Shown here one piece after another: positions 17,334-26,659 of a stretch of 48,979 nucleotides of DNA. Under the pieces are notes generated by a model. The model saw only the letters and a program-made list of their open reading frames with translations, was not told where the DNA came from and searched no databases. The stretch is from Methylobacterium sp. (GTDB lineage: Bacteria > Pseudomonadota > Alphaproteobacteria > Rhizobiales > Beijerinckiaceae): the NCBI RefSeq assembly GCF_028290105.1, contig NZ_JAQGKL010000200.1, forward strand, positions 1-48,979, read 5' to 3'. Both the position numbers and the translations under genes were made by a program. Positions within the stretch are counted from its first letter, which is position 1. Each line of letters starts with the position of its first letter.

Positions 17334-18115
17334 GCGCGGACCTCCCTGGGCGCTTGGGCCGGATAGACGGAGCCGGGCTCGGGTTTCTCCGCGCAGCGGC
17401 AGAGATAAACCTCCGCTTCGGGGTGTCCCACGATGGCAAAGCCGCTCGCCCGCAGCATCGCCTCGGTGCAGGCCCGGTTTGGCACCCACCAGTTGGTGGG
17501 ATCGTCCGAATAGCGCCCCTCGATGAAGTGCAGTTTCGGAAAGCCGGGCTCGTCGAAGGGGGCAGCCTCGAAGAAATCGTAGTCGCTCTTCAGGGGCGCG
17601 ACATCCGCAGAGCCGCGCTGCATCGACTGGAAGACGAGGAGGTCGTTCGCCACGGTCTCGCGGATGAGGTCGAGGGCCAGCAGCGGGTGCCGCAGGTGAT
17701 AGAGCACGCCCATGAACAGGACGATGTCGAAGCGCTCGCCCAAGGCCCCGACGTCGTAGACGGAGCCCTGAGCGAACTCGATGTCCTGCCCTGTCACCCG
17801 GGCGGCAAGGCGCGCCTGTTCGAGGTACCGGGCGTCGGAATCGAGCCCGAGCACGCGCGCGGCCCCGCGCCGCTTCATCTCGATGGCGTAGAAGCCGCCG
17901 TTGCAACCGATGTCCAGCACGCTCTTGCCGGTCAGGTCGGACGGCAGCGCGTCGCTGAAGCCGCGCCACTTCACGGCCGGATAGTCACCGAGGAAATGGT
18001 CCGGCGCGGTCCAGACGCCCTGGAGGTTGATGTTGTGGAACCACTGGCCCAGCGCATCGATCTGCCGCCGCAGGGACTCGGCCTCCAAGCGTGCACGATC
18101 GTCTGGTCTCATCAT
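17330..18115 (-). CDS. SAM-dependent methyltransferase (TIGR04290-like)
   Basis: A 261-residue class I methyltransferase. Motif I is VLDIGCNGGFYAIEMKRRGA, followed by the acidic VLGLDSD at the end of strand 2 and FDIVLFMGVLYHLRHP, which resembles CmoB-type tRNA-uridine methyltransferases in this region. The opening LGQWFHNINLQGVWTAP matches my memory of a family found in a conserved twelve-gene oligosaccharide-type cassette, so a small-molecule or sugar substrate is more likely than tRNA. Two adjacent ATG codons (18115 and 18112) could start it. It is separated by 61 bp from the phosphatase upstream, the widest gap within the cluster. Confidence 0.85.
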   Translation of the reverse strand: MMRPDDRARLEAESLRRQIDALGQWFHNINLQGVWTAPDHFLGDYPAVKWRGFSDALPSDLTGKSVLDIGCNGGFYAIEMKRRGAARVLGLDSDARYLEQARLAARVTGQDIEFAQGSVYDVGALGERFDIVLFMGVLYHLRHPLLALDLIRETVANDLLVFQSMQRGSADVAPLKSDYDFFEAAPFDEPGFPKLHFIEGRYSDDPTNWWVPNRACTEAMLRASGFAIVGHPEAEVYLCRCAEKPEPGSVYPAQAPREVRA

Positions 18116-18176
18116 GCCGGCAGCCTTCTCGGATCGACGACGCGCCCGGACCCCGTGGGCCTCACGACGGGCAGCC

Positions 18177-18764
18177 TCATGACAGATGCGCCGTGGCGTT
18201 GACGCCTCGCACCCGACCGCCGCCGGGCCAGATGTCGACGCAGGCGATGGATGCCGGGTCCACCACGAGGCGATCGTAGGCAGCGATGGAGAGACCCAGG
18301 ACATGGAGGAGAACGGCGCGGATGACGTCGCCGTGGCTGACCGCGATCAGACACTCCTCGGGCCGGCCGGCGAGAGCCGCCACGGCCCGTGCCTGGGCCT
18401 GCCCCATGCCCTCGCCGCCGGGCGGGCGGGTGCGGTCGCGCTGCGTGTTCCAGGCCCACCAGAGCGGGTCGTCGGAGAGATCGACGAAGGATCGACCGGT
18501 CCAGTCGCCGAAATCGATCTCATCGAGGCCGGACTCCTCGATCACCGGCAGCCCCAGCACCCGAGCGATAGGGTGCGCGGTCTCGACGGAGCGGGCACGC
18601 GGGCTCGTCAGCACGGCGCGCGCGCCGCAATTGCGAAGGGCCTGCCCGAGCGCGTCGGCTTCGCGGCGGCCCTCGTCCCCGAGGGACACGCCCGCCATGC
18701 GGCCGCACAGGATGCGGTCCACCCGGTCGTGGCTGGCATGGCGCACCAGGATGATCCGGCTCAC
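18177..18764 (-). CDS. Histidine phosphatase family protein
   Basis: A 195-residue phosphoglycerate-mutase-like phosphatase. The catalytic RH dyad is at Arg8-His9 in ILVRHASHD, the second Arg in [11 protein letters not shown], the acid in EIDFGDWTG, and the second His in VSHGDVIRA. All four active-site positions appear intact. Its start overlaps the stop of inositol-3-phosphate synthase (ATGA at 18761-18764), which suggests that it dephosphorylates the inositol phosphate or a derived sugar phosphate; that substrate is an inference from gene order. RNase H/CobC-like phosphatases of the same fold act on other small phosphates. Confidence 0.88.
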   Translation of the reverse strand: MSRIILVRHASHDRVDRILCGRMAGVSLGDEGRREADALGQALRNCGARAVLTSPRARSVETAHPIARVLGLPVIEESGLDEIDFGDWTGRSFVDLSDDPLWWAWNTQRDRTRPPGGEGMGQAQARAVAALAGRPEECLIAVSHGDVIRAVLLHVLGLSIAAYDRLVVDPASIACVDIWPGGGRVRGVNATAHLS

Positions 18765-19864
18765 GCCGGCCCCACCGGGACGATGTCGGCCTCACCGGCG
18801 ATGAAGGCGCGCGTGCGGGCGCGGGCTTCCGCATCCGTGAATTGCTGCGGCGGCGCCTTCATGAAGTAGCTCGACGGCCCGACCAGGGCGCCGCCGATGC
18901 GGCGGTCGAGGGCGAGGCGGGCGCAGCGCACGGCATCGATGACGATGCCCGCCGAGTTCGGCGAATCCCAGACCTCGAGCTTCAATTCCATTGATAGCGG
19001 TACTCCGCCGAAGGCCGTGCCTTCCAGCCGGATCTGCGCCCATTTCCGGTCGGTCAGCCAGGGCACGTGGTCGCTTGGCCCGACATGGATGTCGTCGGGG
19101 TGGAGCGGAACGTCGAGCTGGCTCGTGACCGCGCGGGTCTTGGAGATCTTCTTCGATTCCAGGCGCTCGCGTTCGAGCATGTTCTTGAAATCGGCGTTGC
19201 CGCCGAAGTTGAGCTGGTAGGTCCGGTCGAGGCGGACGCCGCGCTCGCGCATCAGGTTGGCCAGCATCCGGTGCACGATGGTGGCGCCGACCTGGCTCTT
19301 GATGTCGTCGCCCACGATGGGAAGGCCACGCTGCGCGAAGCGCGCCCGCCAATCCGGATCGGAGGCGATGAAGACGGGAATGCAGTTCACGAAGGCGCAG
19401 CCCGCATCGAGGGCGCAGCGGGCGTAGAACTCGGTGGCCGCCTGCGAGCCCACCGGCAGGTAGGAAACCAAAACCTGCGTGCGCGTGCGCCGGAGTTCGG
19501 CAACCACATCGTCGACGGGGCCGTCAGCCTCGACGATTTCCGCGCGCATGTAACGGCCGAGCCCGTCGAGGGTCGGGCCGCGCCGGACGGTGACGCCGCT
19601 CGCCGGCACCTCGGCGAAGCGGATCGTGTTGTTCGGGGCGGCGCCGATCGCGTCGGCCAGATCGCGCCCGACCTTCGCGGCGTTGATGTCGAAGGCCGAG
19701 ACCACCGTGACGTCGCGGATATGGTAGCCGCCGAGGGACACGTTCATCAGCCCTGGCACCGTCTCGGCCGGGTCCGCGTCGCGATAGTAATGCAGCCCCT
19801 GCACGAAGGACGAGGCGCAATTGCCCACTCCGACGAGGCCGACGCGGATCGGATCGCCCGTCAT
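18761..19864 (-). CDS. Inositol-3-phosphate synthase
   Basis: A 367-residue NAD-dependent enzyme that converts glucose 6-phosphate to 1L-myo-inositol 3-phosphate. The NAD-binding [12 protein letters not shown] lies near residues 8-19. Active-site blocks [31 protein letters not shown] and [14 protein letters not shown] are all present. Its size and pattern correspond to the short actinobacterial/archaeal form rather than the 500-residue eukaryotic one. De novo inositol synthesis is unusual in Proteobacteria and here is embedded among glycosyltransferases, which argues for an inositol-bearing glycan or lipid. Both ends overlap neighbours by four bases. Confidence 0.92.
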   Translation of the reverse strand: MTGDPIRVGLVGVGNCASSFVQGLHYYRDADPAETVPGLMNVSLGGYHIRDVTVVSAFDINAAKVGRDLADAIGAAPNNTIRFAEVPASGVTVRRGPTLDGLGRYMRAEIVEADGPVDDVVAELRRTRTQVLVSYLPVGSQAATEFYARCALDAGCAFVNCIPVFIASDPDWRARFAQRGLPIVGDDIKSQVGATIVHRMLANLMRERGVRLDRTYQLNFGGNADFKNMLERERLESKKISKTRAVTSQLDVPLHPDDIHVGPSDHVPWLTDRKWAQIRLEGTAFGGVPLSMELKLEVWDSPNSAGIVIDAVRCARLALDRRIGGALVGPSSYFMKAPPQQFTDAEARARTRAFIAGEADIVPVGPA

Positions 19865-20982
19865 GCGCCGGCCTCCTCCAGGCAGGTCGTGGGCGCGGCG
19901 CCCCGGCTCCGGATCGCGATCCCGGCGCTGAGCGCGTCCTCCAGTTCGGTCGCCCGGCGGCCGGCGCTGTGGCGGGCGAGAACCCGCGCGCGGGCCGCTG
20001 CGCCGATGCGCCGTCGCACCGCGTCCGGCTGCAGCCGTAGGATCGGGAGCACGTCCTCGGGTCCCTGCGCCAGGATGATCTCGGAGCCCGGTGCGAGCAC
20101 CGTGTCGAGGCCGTCCCAGGTGTCGCCGATGATCGGCGTGCCGATGCAGGCCGCCTCGAACAGGCGCACGCTCGGGGAATAGCCGGCCCGGATCATGTCC
20201 GCGCGGGTGACGTTCAGGGTGTAGCGGCTCGCGGCGTAAAAGTCCGGGTGCCGGTCCGGCGGCAGGTGCGCGAAGCGCGTGACGTTGGCGGGCCAGTCGA
20301 TCCCGTCCGGGTATTGGGGGCCGGCGACGCAGAAGCGCAGGTCCGGCGCGCGCCGGGCCGGCTCAATCAGGAGGCGTTCCAGGGTCGGCTGCCGGTCTGG
20401 GCTGTAGGTGCCGAGATAGGAGAGATCGTAGAGGATCTCCCGCTCCAGGGCCGGGTAGGCCTGAGGGTCGACGGAGCAATAAAGCGCGCGCGCGGCTGGC
20501 GAGCCGTAGGTCTCCTCGAGGAGGCGCAGGGTCGGCCCGCCGGTGAAGGACAGGTAGAGGTCGTAATCCGCGATCTGGCGCTTGGCGAGGTAGGCGCAAT
20601 CGTCCGCCTCCAGGCGCGCCAGGGTGACGGGCGTATCGATGTCGTAGAAGGCGCGCAGGCCCTGCGCCCAGGCGAGCACCCGGTCGCCGACAGCGATCCC
20701 GTCGGGCACGTAGGAACCGACGATGACGGCATCCGCCGCCGCGATCGCCTCCCGGTACGTCTCCAGCGCGGCGAGGTCGGGATAGAGCGCGAAGCGGCAG
20801 AAGCCGGGCTCGGCGAGGTCGCGATGCTCGGCATACCAGGGTACGTCCCGCTCCAGGAACAGGACGTCGTGACCGCGCAATGCGAAAGCCTTCAGCAGGG
20901 CGCGGTAGGTGGTGGCGTGCCCGTTCCCCCAGGACGAGGACAGGCTCAGACCGAGCACCACGAGGCTGAGACGGCGGCTCAC
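19861..20982 (-). CDS. CgeB-type glycosyltransferase (third of three)
   Basis: A 373-residue GT-B fold protein. The N-terminal domain has [22 protein letters not shown] and [16 protein letters not shown], typical of the CgeB/spore-coat glycosyltransferase group. The C-terminal domain has [20 protein letters not shown] and, near residue 280, [17 protein letters not shown], the donor-binding Glu region of GT4-like enzymes. The nucleotide-sugar donor is unknown. It resembles the next two genes in layout but is clearly diverged, so the three probably add different residues to one chain. Start and stop overlap adjacent genes through ATGA. Confidence 0.85.
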   Translation of the reverse strand: MSRRLSLVVLGLSLSSSWGNGHATTYRALLKAFALRGHDVLFLERDVPWYAEHRDLAEPGFCRFALYPDLAALETYREAIAAADAVIVGSYVPDGIAVGDRVLAWAQGLRAFYDIDTPVTLARLEADDCAYLAKRQIADYDLYLSFTGGPTLRLLEETYGSPAARALYCSVDPQAYPALEREILYDLSYLGTYSPDRQPTLERLLIEPARRAPDLRFCVAGPQYPDGIDWPANVTRFAHLPPDRHPDFYAASRYTLNVTRADMIRAGYSPSVRLFEAACIGTPIIGDTWDGLDTVLAPGSEIILAQGPEDVLPILRLQPDAVRRRIGAAARARVLARHSAGRRATELEDALSAGIAIRSRGAAPTTCLEEAGA

Positions 20983-22085
20983 GCAACGCTCCGGGGCCGC
21001 ATGAGGGCGCCCTTGCGGACGGCCTCGTTCCGTAGGATCGCGTCGACCTCTGCCCCGCGCCGCGCATAGGTGTGCTCGGCCGTGATGCGGGCGCGGGCCG
21101 CCGCGCCGATCGTGCGGGCGCGCTCCGGTGTCAGGCCGGCGAGGTGCTCGGCGACTTCGCGCCCGTCACGGGCGACCAGCACCTCGGTGCCCGGCTCCAG
21201 GAAGCGTTCGATGCCCTCCCAGGCATCGGTGATGAGGCAGGCCCCGGCTCCCGCCGCCTCGAAGACGCGGGTTGCCGGCGAGAAGCCCACTTCCGCCATG
21301 CTGTCGCGGGCGATGTTGAGCACGGCGAGCGGCGTCGTGTTGAAGGCGTTGTGCTCGCGTGTGTAGACGTGCCCGAGGTGATGGACGTTGGCCGGCAGGC
21401 CACGGCCTTCCCAGCCGCTGCCGCCGAGGAGGAAGCGCCGCTCGGGTAGGTGCGCGGCCGCGTCGAGGAAGAACGCCTCCACGCGTGCCTCGCGGTCCGG
21501 CAGGCGGTTGCCGAGGAAGGCGAGGTCGGCGGCGAAGCGCGGCTCGGGCGGTACGGGGTGGTGGGTCGCCGGATCGAGGGCGTTGTAGATCGGGATGCAG
21601 CGCCGGGCGCCGAAGTCCTCGTAGGCGGCGACCACCGGCGGGCCGCCGCCATAGGTCAGGACGAGGTCGAGGGCCGGCATCGCGCGGTGCAGGACGTGGG
21701 CGGCGTTCGCCCGCATCTCCGCGAGGGTGGCGGGCGCGTCGACGTCCCAGAAGATGCGGATCGCCTCCGGCCGCGATGTGTCGATGACGCCCTCGAGCAG
21801 TTCCTCGTCGAAGATCCCGACACCGCTCGCCTTGACGACGACATCCGCTCGCGCCGCTTCCGCCACAACGCCGCGCATGGCGTCGGGGGTCGCCGGATAG
21901 ACTTTCACCTCGGCATAGGGCGGCGGGTCGATGTCGCGGTGCTGCTGACGGTCGAAGGCGTCGGGTTCGTAGAAGGTGATGCTGTGGCCGCGGCCGGCGA
22001 GGTCGCTGAGGAGGCCGCGATAGTAGGTGGCCGCGCCGTTCCAGTAGGAGGACAGCAGGCTGGAGCCGTAGAAGGCGATCTTCAT
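20979..22085 (-). CDS. CgeB-type glycosyltransferase (second of three)
   Basis: A 368-residue GT-B glycosyltransferase. It begins MKIAFYGSSLLSSYWNGAA and continues LAGRGHSITFYEPDAFDRQQH. The middle has LVLTYGGGPPVVAAYEDFGA and DLAFLGNRLPDREARVEAFF, and the donor site contains ATRVFEAAGAGACLITDAWEG. The N-terminal pattern (ligand loop with Ser-Tyr-Trp-Asn) is shared with the adjacent paralogues. It is a cytoplasmic enzyme without membrane segments, expected to build the cluster's oligosaccharide from nucleotide sugars. Acceptor and donor are unknown. Confidence 0.85.
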   Translation of the reverse strand: MKIAFYGSSLLSSYWNGAATYYRGLLSDLAGRGHSITFYEPDAFDRQQHRDIDPPPYAEVKVYPATPDAMRGVVAEAARADVVVKASGVGIFDEELLEGVIDTSRPEAIRIFWDVDAPATLAEMRANAAHVLHRAMPALDLVLTYGGGPPVVAAYEDFGARRCIPIYNALDPATHHPVPPEPRFAADLAFLGNRLPDREARVEAFFLDAAAHLPERRFLLGGSGWEGRGLPANVHHLGHVYTREHNAFNTTPLAVLNIARDSMAEVGFSPATRVFEAAGAGACLITDAWEGIERFLEPGTEVLVARDGREVAEHLAGLTPERARTIGAAARARITAEHTYARRGAEVDAILRNEAVRKGALMRPRSVA

Positions 22086-23194
22086 GCGGATCTCTCCAGG
22101 GGTTCGGGAACGCCGAGGCGCGCCACGATGGCGAGCAGTTCGGCGGCGCGATGGGCACAGGTGTGGCGGGCCGCGATGGTGGCAAGACCCTGATCGCGTA
22201 AGGAAATCCGCAAGGCGGGGTCGTTCCGCAGCGCCGCGAGGTGGCGCCCCATCTCGGGCCCGCTGCGGGCGACGAGGTAGTCCGTGCCGGGCCTGAACAG
22301 CCCCTCCGCGTCGTCCCAGGGCGCGCAGGCGAGCGGGATGCCGCAGGCCAGGGCCTCGAAGACGCGGATGGTCGGGATGCCGGGCAGGTGCCGCACGTAG
22401 AAGCGACGTGGCACGTGGACGGTTGCCACATGCTGCGCGAAGAGGCGTGGCGCGGCTGCATTGGGCGCCCAGCCGTTATAGCACGCGCCATGATGTTGCA
22501 GGGTCCGGACCGCCGCATCGGGATAGCGCACGCCGTAGACGTCGAGTCCGAGCCCGGCGGCCCGGGCCGGCGCGAACAGGTAGGTCTCGAGTTCCTGGCT
22601 GCGCTCGTCGTCGCCCCAGTTCCCGATCCAGACGAGTCCGGCGCGCGGGCCCTCCCGCGCCGGCGGATGGAACAGGCGGGTGTCGGCGGCCTCGTGCCAG
22701 ACGAAGGCGCGGTCGCCCCAGCCCCAGTTTCGATAGACCGCCGCCAGGGTCTCGCCGAAGGCCAGGATCCCGTCGAAGCCGGAGAGGTCGAAGCGGCGCA
22801 TCTCGTCGGGGGCGCTGACGGCGCGGTGGTGGGTGTCGTGGAACAGCAGGGTGTAGCCGGCGCCGCTTTTACGCCGGGCGCCGAGGGCGGCGGCGAGGGC
22901 CGGGTCGTTCCACTCGTGGACGATCACGAGATCGGCCTGTGCGACCCGGTCCGCGACGGCGTCGATGCTTGCATAGGTCGTCGAGGCGAGGTCCGGATAG
23001 GCCGCCCGGTAGGCGTCGAGGCCGGCCTCGCCGTGGTCCCGCAGCAGGTTCTCCAGGCTCCAGGCGCCCTCGGGCTCGTAGGCATCGACCTCATGGCCCA
23101 GCGCGATCAGTTCCCGCAGCACCCCGCGCAGGAAATGCGCGTTGCCGTGGTTCCAGCACGAGGCCAGGGAATGGGTGAAGTAGGCGATCCTCAT
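22082..23194 (-). CDS. CgeB-type glycosyltransferase (first of three)
   Basis: A 370-residue GT-B glycosyltransferase starting MRIAYFTHSLASCWNHGNAH and LIALGHEVDAYEPEGAW. Domain two carries GLVWIGNWGDDERSQELE, and then PTIRVFEALACGIPLACAPW, the donor-binding region with the conserved Glu. The ATG at 23194 overlaps the GT4 stop. A much longer open frame continues upstream on this strand but it is Arg-rich and lies under the GT4 gene, so it is a shadow. It is related to the next two genes and most likely arose by tandem duplication followed by divergence. Confidence 0.85.
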   Translation of the reverse strand: MRIAYFTHSLASCWNHGNAHFLRGVLRELIALGHEVDAYEPEGAWSLENLLRDHGEAGLDAYRAAYPDLASTTYASIDAVADRVAQADLVIVHEWNDPALAAALGARRKSGAGYTLLFHDTHHRAVSAPDEMRRFDLSGFDGILAFGETLAAVYRNWGWGDRAFVWHEAADTRLFHPPAREGPRAGLVWIGNWGDDERSQELETYLFAPARAAGLGLDVYGVRYPDAAVRTLQHHGACYNGWAPNAAAPRLFAQHVATVHVPRRFYVRHLPGIPTIRVFEALACGIPLACAPWDDAEGLFRPGTDYLVARSGPEMGRHLAALRNDPALRISLRDQGLATIAARHTCAHRAAELLAIVARLGVPEPLERSA

Positions 23195-24321
23195 GCGGCG
23201 GCCCCCCCGAGGGAGCGGGCGGAGGTCCCGGCCCAGCAGGCGCGGAAGATGCCGAGCACGCCGGTGGTCATCGCCTCGACGCCGTAGCGGCCGGCGCGGG
23301 TGCGCGCGGCCGCGCCCCACCGGGCCCGCTCGGCGGGATCGTCGGCGAGCCCCCGGATCGCCGCGACCGCGCCGGCCTCGTCCTCCGGGTCGACGAAGAG
23401 AGCGGCGCCGTCCCACAATTCGCGAAAGCTCGCGAGGTCGGAGAGGACGAGGGCGCAGCCGGCGCTCGCCGCCTCCAGCACCGCGAGGCCGAAGGGCTCG
23501 TAGCGCGCGAGCGAGAGGAAGACCGGGCGCCGAACGAGGTGCGCGGCGACGCCGAGATCGTCGAGGCGGCCGAGGCAGTCGAGGTGGCGCGCCGCCACGC
23601 GCTCGCCGCTCGGGCTCTCCATCGGTCCGGCGGCCCGAAGCGGCCAGTCGAGGCGCGCGGCGACCCGGTCGAGGGCGGCGGCGTTCTTGGCCCGGTCCCA
23701 GAGGCGCCCGGCGGTGAAGACGTAGGACGCGGGCGGGAGCGCCCCGCTCGGCCGGGCCGACGCGCGGCGCCCGTTGCGCACCACCACGGGGCTCGCGGGT
23801 AGCCCGTAGACCGCCTGCGTCGCCGCCGCGAAGGCTTTCGTCGGCGCCAGCAGGGCATCGACGGTGGCGCATCCGGCGGCGGCGAGATCGCGGCGCCAAG
23901 CGAGGTCGGCGGGCAGCGGGCCGGTCTCCACGGCCTCCCACCACGTCCCGACGCAGGAATGGGAGACGGCCACCACCGGCACCGGGTAGTCCGGGCCGGC
24001 GAGCGCCGGGGAATGCAGGTGGACGATGTCGGCGTTCAGGCTCCCGGCGAGGCGCGCCAGGGCGGCCGCGGCCTCGCGGACCTCGGCCGGGTCCCGCGCC
24101 ATCCAGTCGAGGGCGAGGCCGGTTGCGAGGATGCGGCAGCCGCTGGCGGCCTCGGCGGCGGCGATGCGCTCGGCGGGCGGGACCGGCCCGAGGACCGCGA
24201 TGGTGACGCTCAGCCCGCGCCGCACCAGGCCCTCGCCGAGGTCGAGGCTGTACTGCCAGACCCCGCCCAGGGCGTCGGCCGTCATCAGGACGTGCGGGCG
24301 CTCTCTCACCGGCATCCGCAT
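23191..24321 (-). CDS. Glycosyltransferase family 4 protein
   Basis: A 376-residue retaining GT-B enzyme. The N-terminal VLMTADALGGVWQYSLDLGEGL is the acceptor-side glycine loop. The C-terminal domain has YVFTAGRLWDRAKN and, near residue 275, the E-x7-E donor motif RYEPFGLAVLEAASAGCALV, followed by SDLASFRELW. It overlaps the radical SAM gene by 16 bases if started at ATG 24321, or by 10 if started at ATG 24315. Like its neighbours it is predicted to be cytoplasmic. GT4 enzymes often start or extend lipid-linked or inositol-linked glycans, and the presence of inositol synthase in the operon makes an inositol acceptor worth considering. Confidence 0.88.
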   Translation of the reverse strand: MRMPVRERPHVLMTADALGGVWQYSLDLGEGLVRRGLSVTIAVLGPVPPAERIAAAEAASGCRILATGLALDWMARDPAEVREAAAALARLAGSLNADIVHLHSPALAGPDYPVPVVAVSHSCVGTWWEAVETGPLPADLAWRRDLAAAGCATVDALLAPTKAFAAATQAVYGLPASPVVVRNGRRASARPSGALPPASYVFTAGRLWDRAKNAAALDRVAARLDWPLRAAGPMESPSGERVAARHLDCLGRLDDLGVAAHLVRRPVFLSLARYEPFGLAVLEAASAGCALVLSDLASFRELWDGAALFVDPEDEAGAVAAIRGLADDPAERARWGAAARTRAGRYGVEAMTTGVLGIFRACWAGTSARSLGGAAA

Positions 24322-25598
24322 GCGGCCTCCAGGTCGCGAAGAGGCAGCGGGCGCTCCTCCTGGATGTCGCTGAGGCGCGTGAACTGCCCGAGGTAATGGG
24401 CGTGCGCGCGCTCCCAGGCGTGGTCGTCGGGCTCGCCCCAGAGGCGGCGGTAATCGGGCGAACTCGGATAGGGATAGAGCGGCACCGGATCGTTGGCCCA
24501 GACCCCGTCCCGGCGCAGGCGGTCGCGCCAATCCGCCACCATGGCGGGGTCGTCGCCCGCCACCGCGATCAGGTTGGCCTGGACGAAGGGAACGCTGCGC
24601 CGGGCATGGATCAGGCGCTCGGCGAGATCGTCGGTGGAGGCCCGGCACTTCTTGTCGAGGGCGGCGCGGCCCGCTTCCGTCAGGCTCTCGATGCCGGCCT
24701 CGATGGAGACGCAGCCCGCCGCCCCGAGGAGGTCGAGCATGTCGGGCTTCCAGAGGTCGATCCGGGTCTGGATGCCGAAGCGCACCTCGCGGGAGACGAG
24801 GGCCTCCAGCAGGGGCTTCTGGGGCAGGAAGATCTCGTCGATGAAATAGAGGTAGGTCACGCCCTGCGCGATCAGCCCGTCGATCTCATCGAGGACGATG
24901 GTGAGGTCGCGTCGGCGGTAGGCGTCGCGAAAGTCGATCTTCGCGCAGAAACTGCACGCGTAGGGGCAGCCGCGCGAGGCCTCGACCTCGGCGCCAGGCC
25001 CGTCGGGCTGGGTGTCGAAGCGGTGGTGATGGTGGGTGTGCCGCGCGATCCAGCGGTCGGGCCAGCGCAGGGGGGCCAGATCGGTGAAGCGGCTCGCATG
25101 GGGCCCGCCGGTCACCACCCGGGCGCCGCCGTCGCGGAAGGCGATGGCCGGCACCGCGTGGAGATCGTCCGCATCGGCGAGGCGGGCGACGATCTCCTCG
25201 CATTCGCCGCGCACGACGACATCGCAGGCGAGCTTGTCGAGGGTCGGGCCCGGCGTCGCCGAGCCGTGCGGGCCCACCGCGACCGTGCGGCCGCCGCGCC
25301 CGTTCAGGGCGTCGAGGAAGCCGCGCGGCACCCGCAATTCCGGCGGGGCGCAGCGCCAGAACAGGTAGGTGGGTGCGGTCGCCACCACGGTCATGGCCGG
25401 GGCGAAGGCCGCGACCGCGTCGGCGGCCTGATCCTGGCCGAGGCCGTCGAGATGCGCATCGACGATGAGCGCCTCGTGGCCGGCGGCCTCCAGCAGGGCG
25501 GCGCTATAGGCGAGTTCCAGGGGCAGGTGCGGCGAGCGGCACCCGAAATAGATGCTGTTGCGGTAGTCCCAGGGCGGGTTGACGAGGGCGACTCTCAT
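24306..25598 (-). CDS. B12-binding domain radical SAM protein (TIGR04295-like)
   Basis: A 430-residue protein of the cobalamin-dependent radical SAM class. The N-terminal domain (about 1-150) opens ALVNPPWDYRNSIYFGCRSP and includes HEALIVDAHLDGL, a B12-binding Rossmann pattern. The radical SAM domain has the CX3CX2C cluster motif at about residues 211-218 (CPYACSFC), then YLYFIDEIF and GIQTRIDLW and SIEAGIESLTEAG, which bind SAM and shape the barrel. Enzymes of this class methylate unactivated carbon or phosphorus atoms, or form C-C bonds. Within this glycan cluster, C-methylation of a sugar or cyclitol is the most economical guess. ATG 25598 overlaps the epimerase stop. Confidence 0.9.
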   Translation of the reverse strand: MRVALVNPPWDYRNSIYFGCRSPHLPLELAYSAALLEAAGHEALIVDAHLDGLGQDQAADAVAAFAPAMTVVATAPTYLFWRCAPPELRVPRGFLDALNGRGGRTVAVGPHGSATPGPTLDKLACDVVVRGECEEIVARLADADDLHAVPAIAFRDGGARVVTGGPHASRFTDLAPLRWPDRWIARHTHHHHRFDTQPDGPGAEVEASRGCPYACSFCAKIDFRDAYRRRDLTIVLDEIDGLIAQGVTYLYFIDEIFLPQKPLLEALVSREVRFGIQTRIDLWKPDMLDLLGAAGCVSIEAGIESLTEAGRAALDKKCRASTDDLAERLIHARRSVPFVQANLIAVAGDDPAMVADWRDRLRRDGVWANDPVPLYPYPSSPDYRRLWGEPDDHAWERAHAHYLGQFTRLSDIQEERPLPLRDLEAACGCR

Positions 25599-26659
25599 TC
25601 GGCGGCCCCCGCGAGCGGCGCGTGGCCGGATCTGAACCCGCGCTCGGTCGCGAGCCAGGCGGCCAGATCGGCGACGCCTTCGCGCCACTCGGTCGCGCTG
25701 CCGAGGCTCAGCGCCTCCGTGACCGCGCGCGTATCCGAGACGTAGTAGCGCTGGTCGCCCGGGCGCCAGTCCTGGAGGGTGCGTTCGACGGGACGTCCGG
25801 TCAGGGCGGCGATGTGGTCGAGGATCTGGAGCAGGCTCACCGCGTTGCGCGGGCCGCCTCCGAGATTGAAGGCGCGGCCCGCGATGGCGTCGATGCGGGT
25901 CAAGGCCGCGCGATAGGCGGCGACGGCATCCCGCACGTGCAGGATGTCGCGCACCTGCGCGCCGTCGCCATAGAGGGTGATGGCCTTGCCTTCGAGGGCG
26001 CGGATGAGAAAGTGGGCGACCCAGCCCTGGTCCTCGGTGCCCATCTGGCGCGGGCCGTAGATGCAGCTCATGCGGAAGACCGCCGTCGGCAGGCCGAAGC
26101 TGCGGGAATAGTCGAGCACGTACTGGTCCGCCGCACCCTTGGAACAGCCATAGGGGGTGTGGAAATCCAGCGGGCGGTCCTCGCCGATGCCGCGTGCGCG
26201 TAACGTGGGATCGACCGGCAGGTGGGCGTCGCCCTCGCGGGCGAGCGCGATATCGGGCAGGTCGCCATAGACCTTGTTGGTGGAGGCAAACAGCAGGGGT
26301 ATGGGCCGCGCCCGCGCGCGCATCGCCTCCAGCAAATTGAGCGTGCCGATGAGGTTCACCTCGGCATCGCCGCGCGGGTCGGTGAGGCTCGTCGTCACCG
26401 CCACCTGCGCGGCGAAGTGGAACACGGCCCCGGCCTCGGCCACCGCTTCGCCGAGGGGCCCCGCATCGCGGATGTCGGCGACGATCGAGCGGATCCGGTC
26501 GGGGTGGCGTGCCTGCAGCCATGCGAGGTTGCGCGCCACGCCAGGGCGCACGAGGGCGTCGTAGACGATGACGGTATGGCCGTCGCCCGCCAGGCTGTCC
26601 GCGAGGTTGGCGCCGACGAAACCGGCGCCGCCGGTGATGAGGACGGTGCGTTTCGTCAA
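25595..26659 (-). CDS. NAD-dependent sugar epimerase, CDP-paratose 2-epimerase-like
   Basis: A 354-residue extended SDR. It starts VLITGGAGFVGANLADSL, has ASTNKVYGDL, and then DFHTPYGCSKGAADQYVLDY with the catalytic Tyr and Lys. The block GTEDQGWV and DGAQVRDILHVRD also match RfbE, the CDP-tyvelose/paratose 2-epimerase, closely enough that a C2-epimerisation of an NDP-sugar is a fair prediction. It starts at TTG 26659, whose bases overlap the stop of the upstream epimerase (TTGA); no ATG lies near the Rossmann motif. The donor sugar it makes is presumably used by the downstream glycosyltransferases. Confidence 0.88.
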   Translation of the reverse strand: MTKRTVLITGGAGFVGANLADSLAGDGHTVIVYDALVRPGVARNLAWLQARHPDRIRSIVADIRDAGPLGEAVAEAGAVFHFAAQVAVTTSLTDPRGDAEVNLIGTLNLLEAMRARARPIPLLFASTNKVYGDLPDIALAREGDAHLPVDPTLRARGIGEDRPLDFHTPYGCSKGAADQYVLDYSRSFGLPTAVFRMSCIYGPRQMGTEDQGWVAHFLIRALEGKAITLYGDGAQVRDILHVRDAVAAYRAALTRIDAIAGRAFNLGGGPRNAVSLLQILDHIAALTGRPVERTLQDWRPGDQRYYVSDTRAVTEALSLGSATEWREGVADLAAWLATERGFRSGHAPLAGAAE

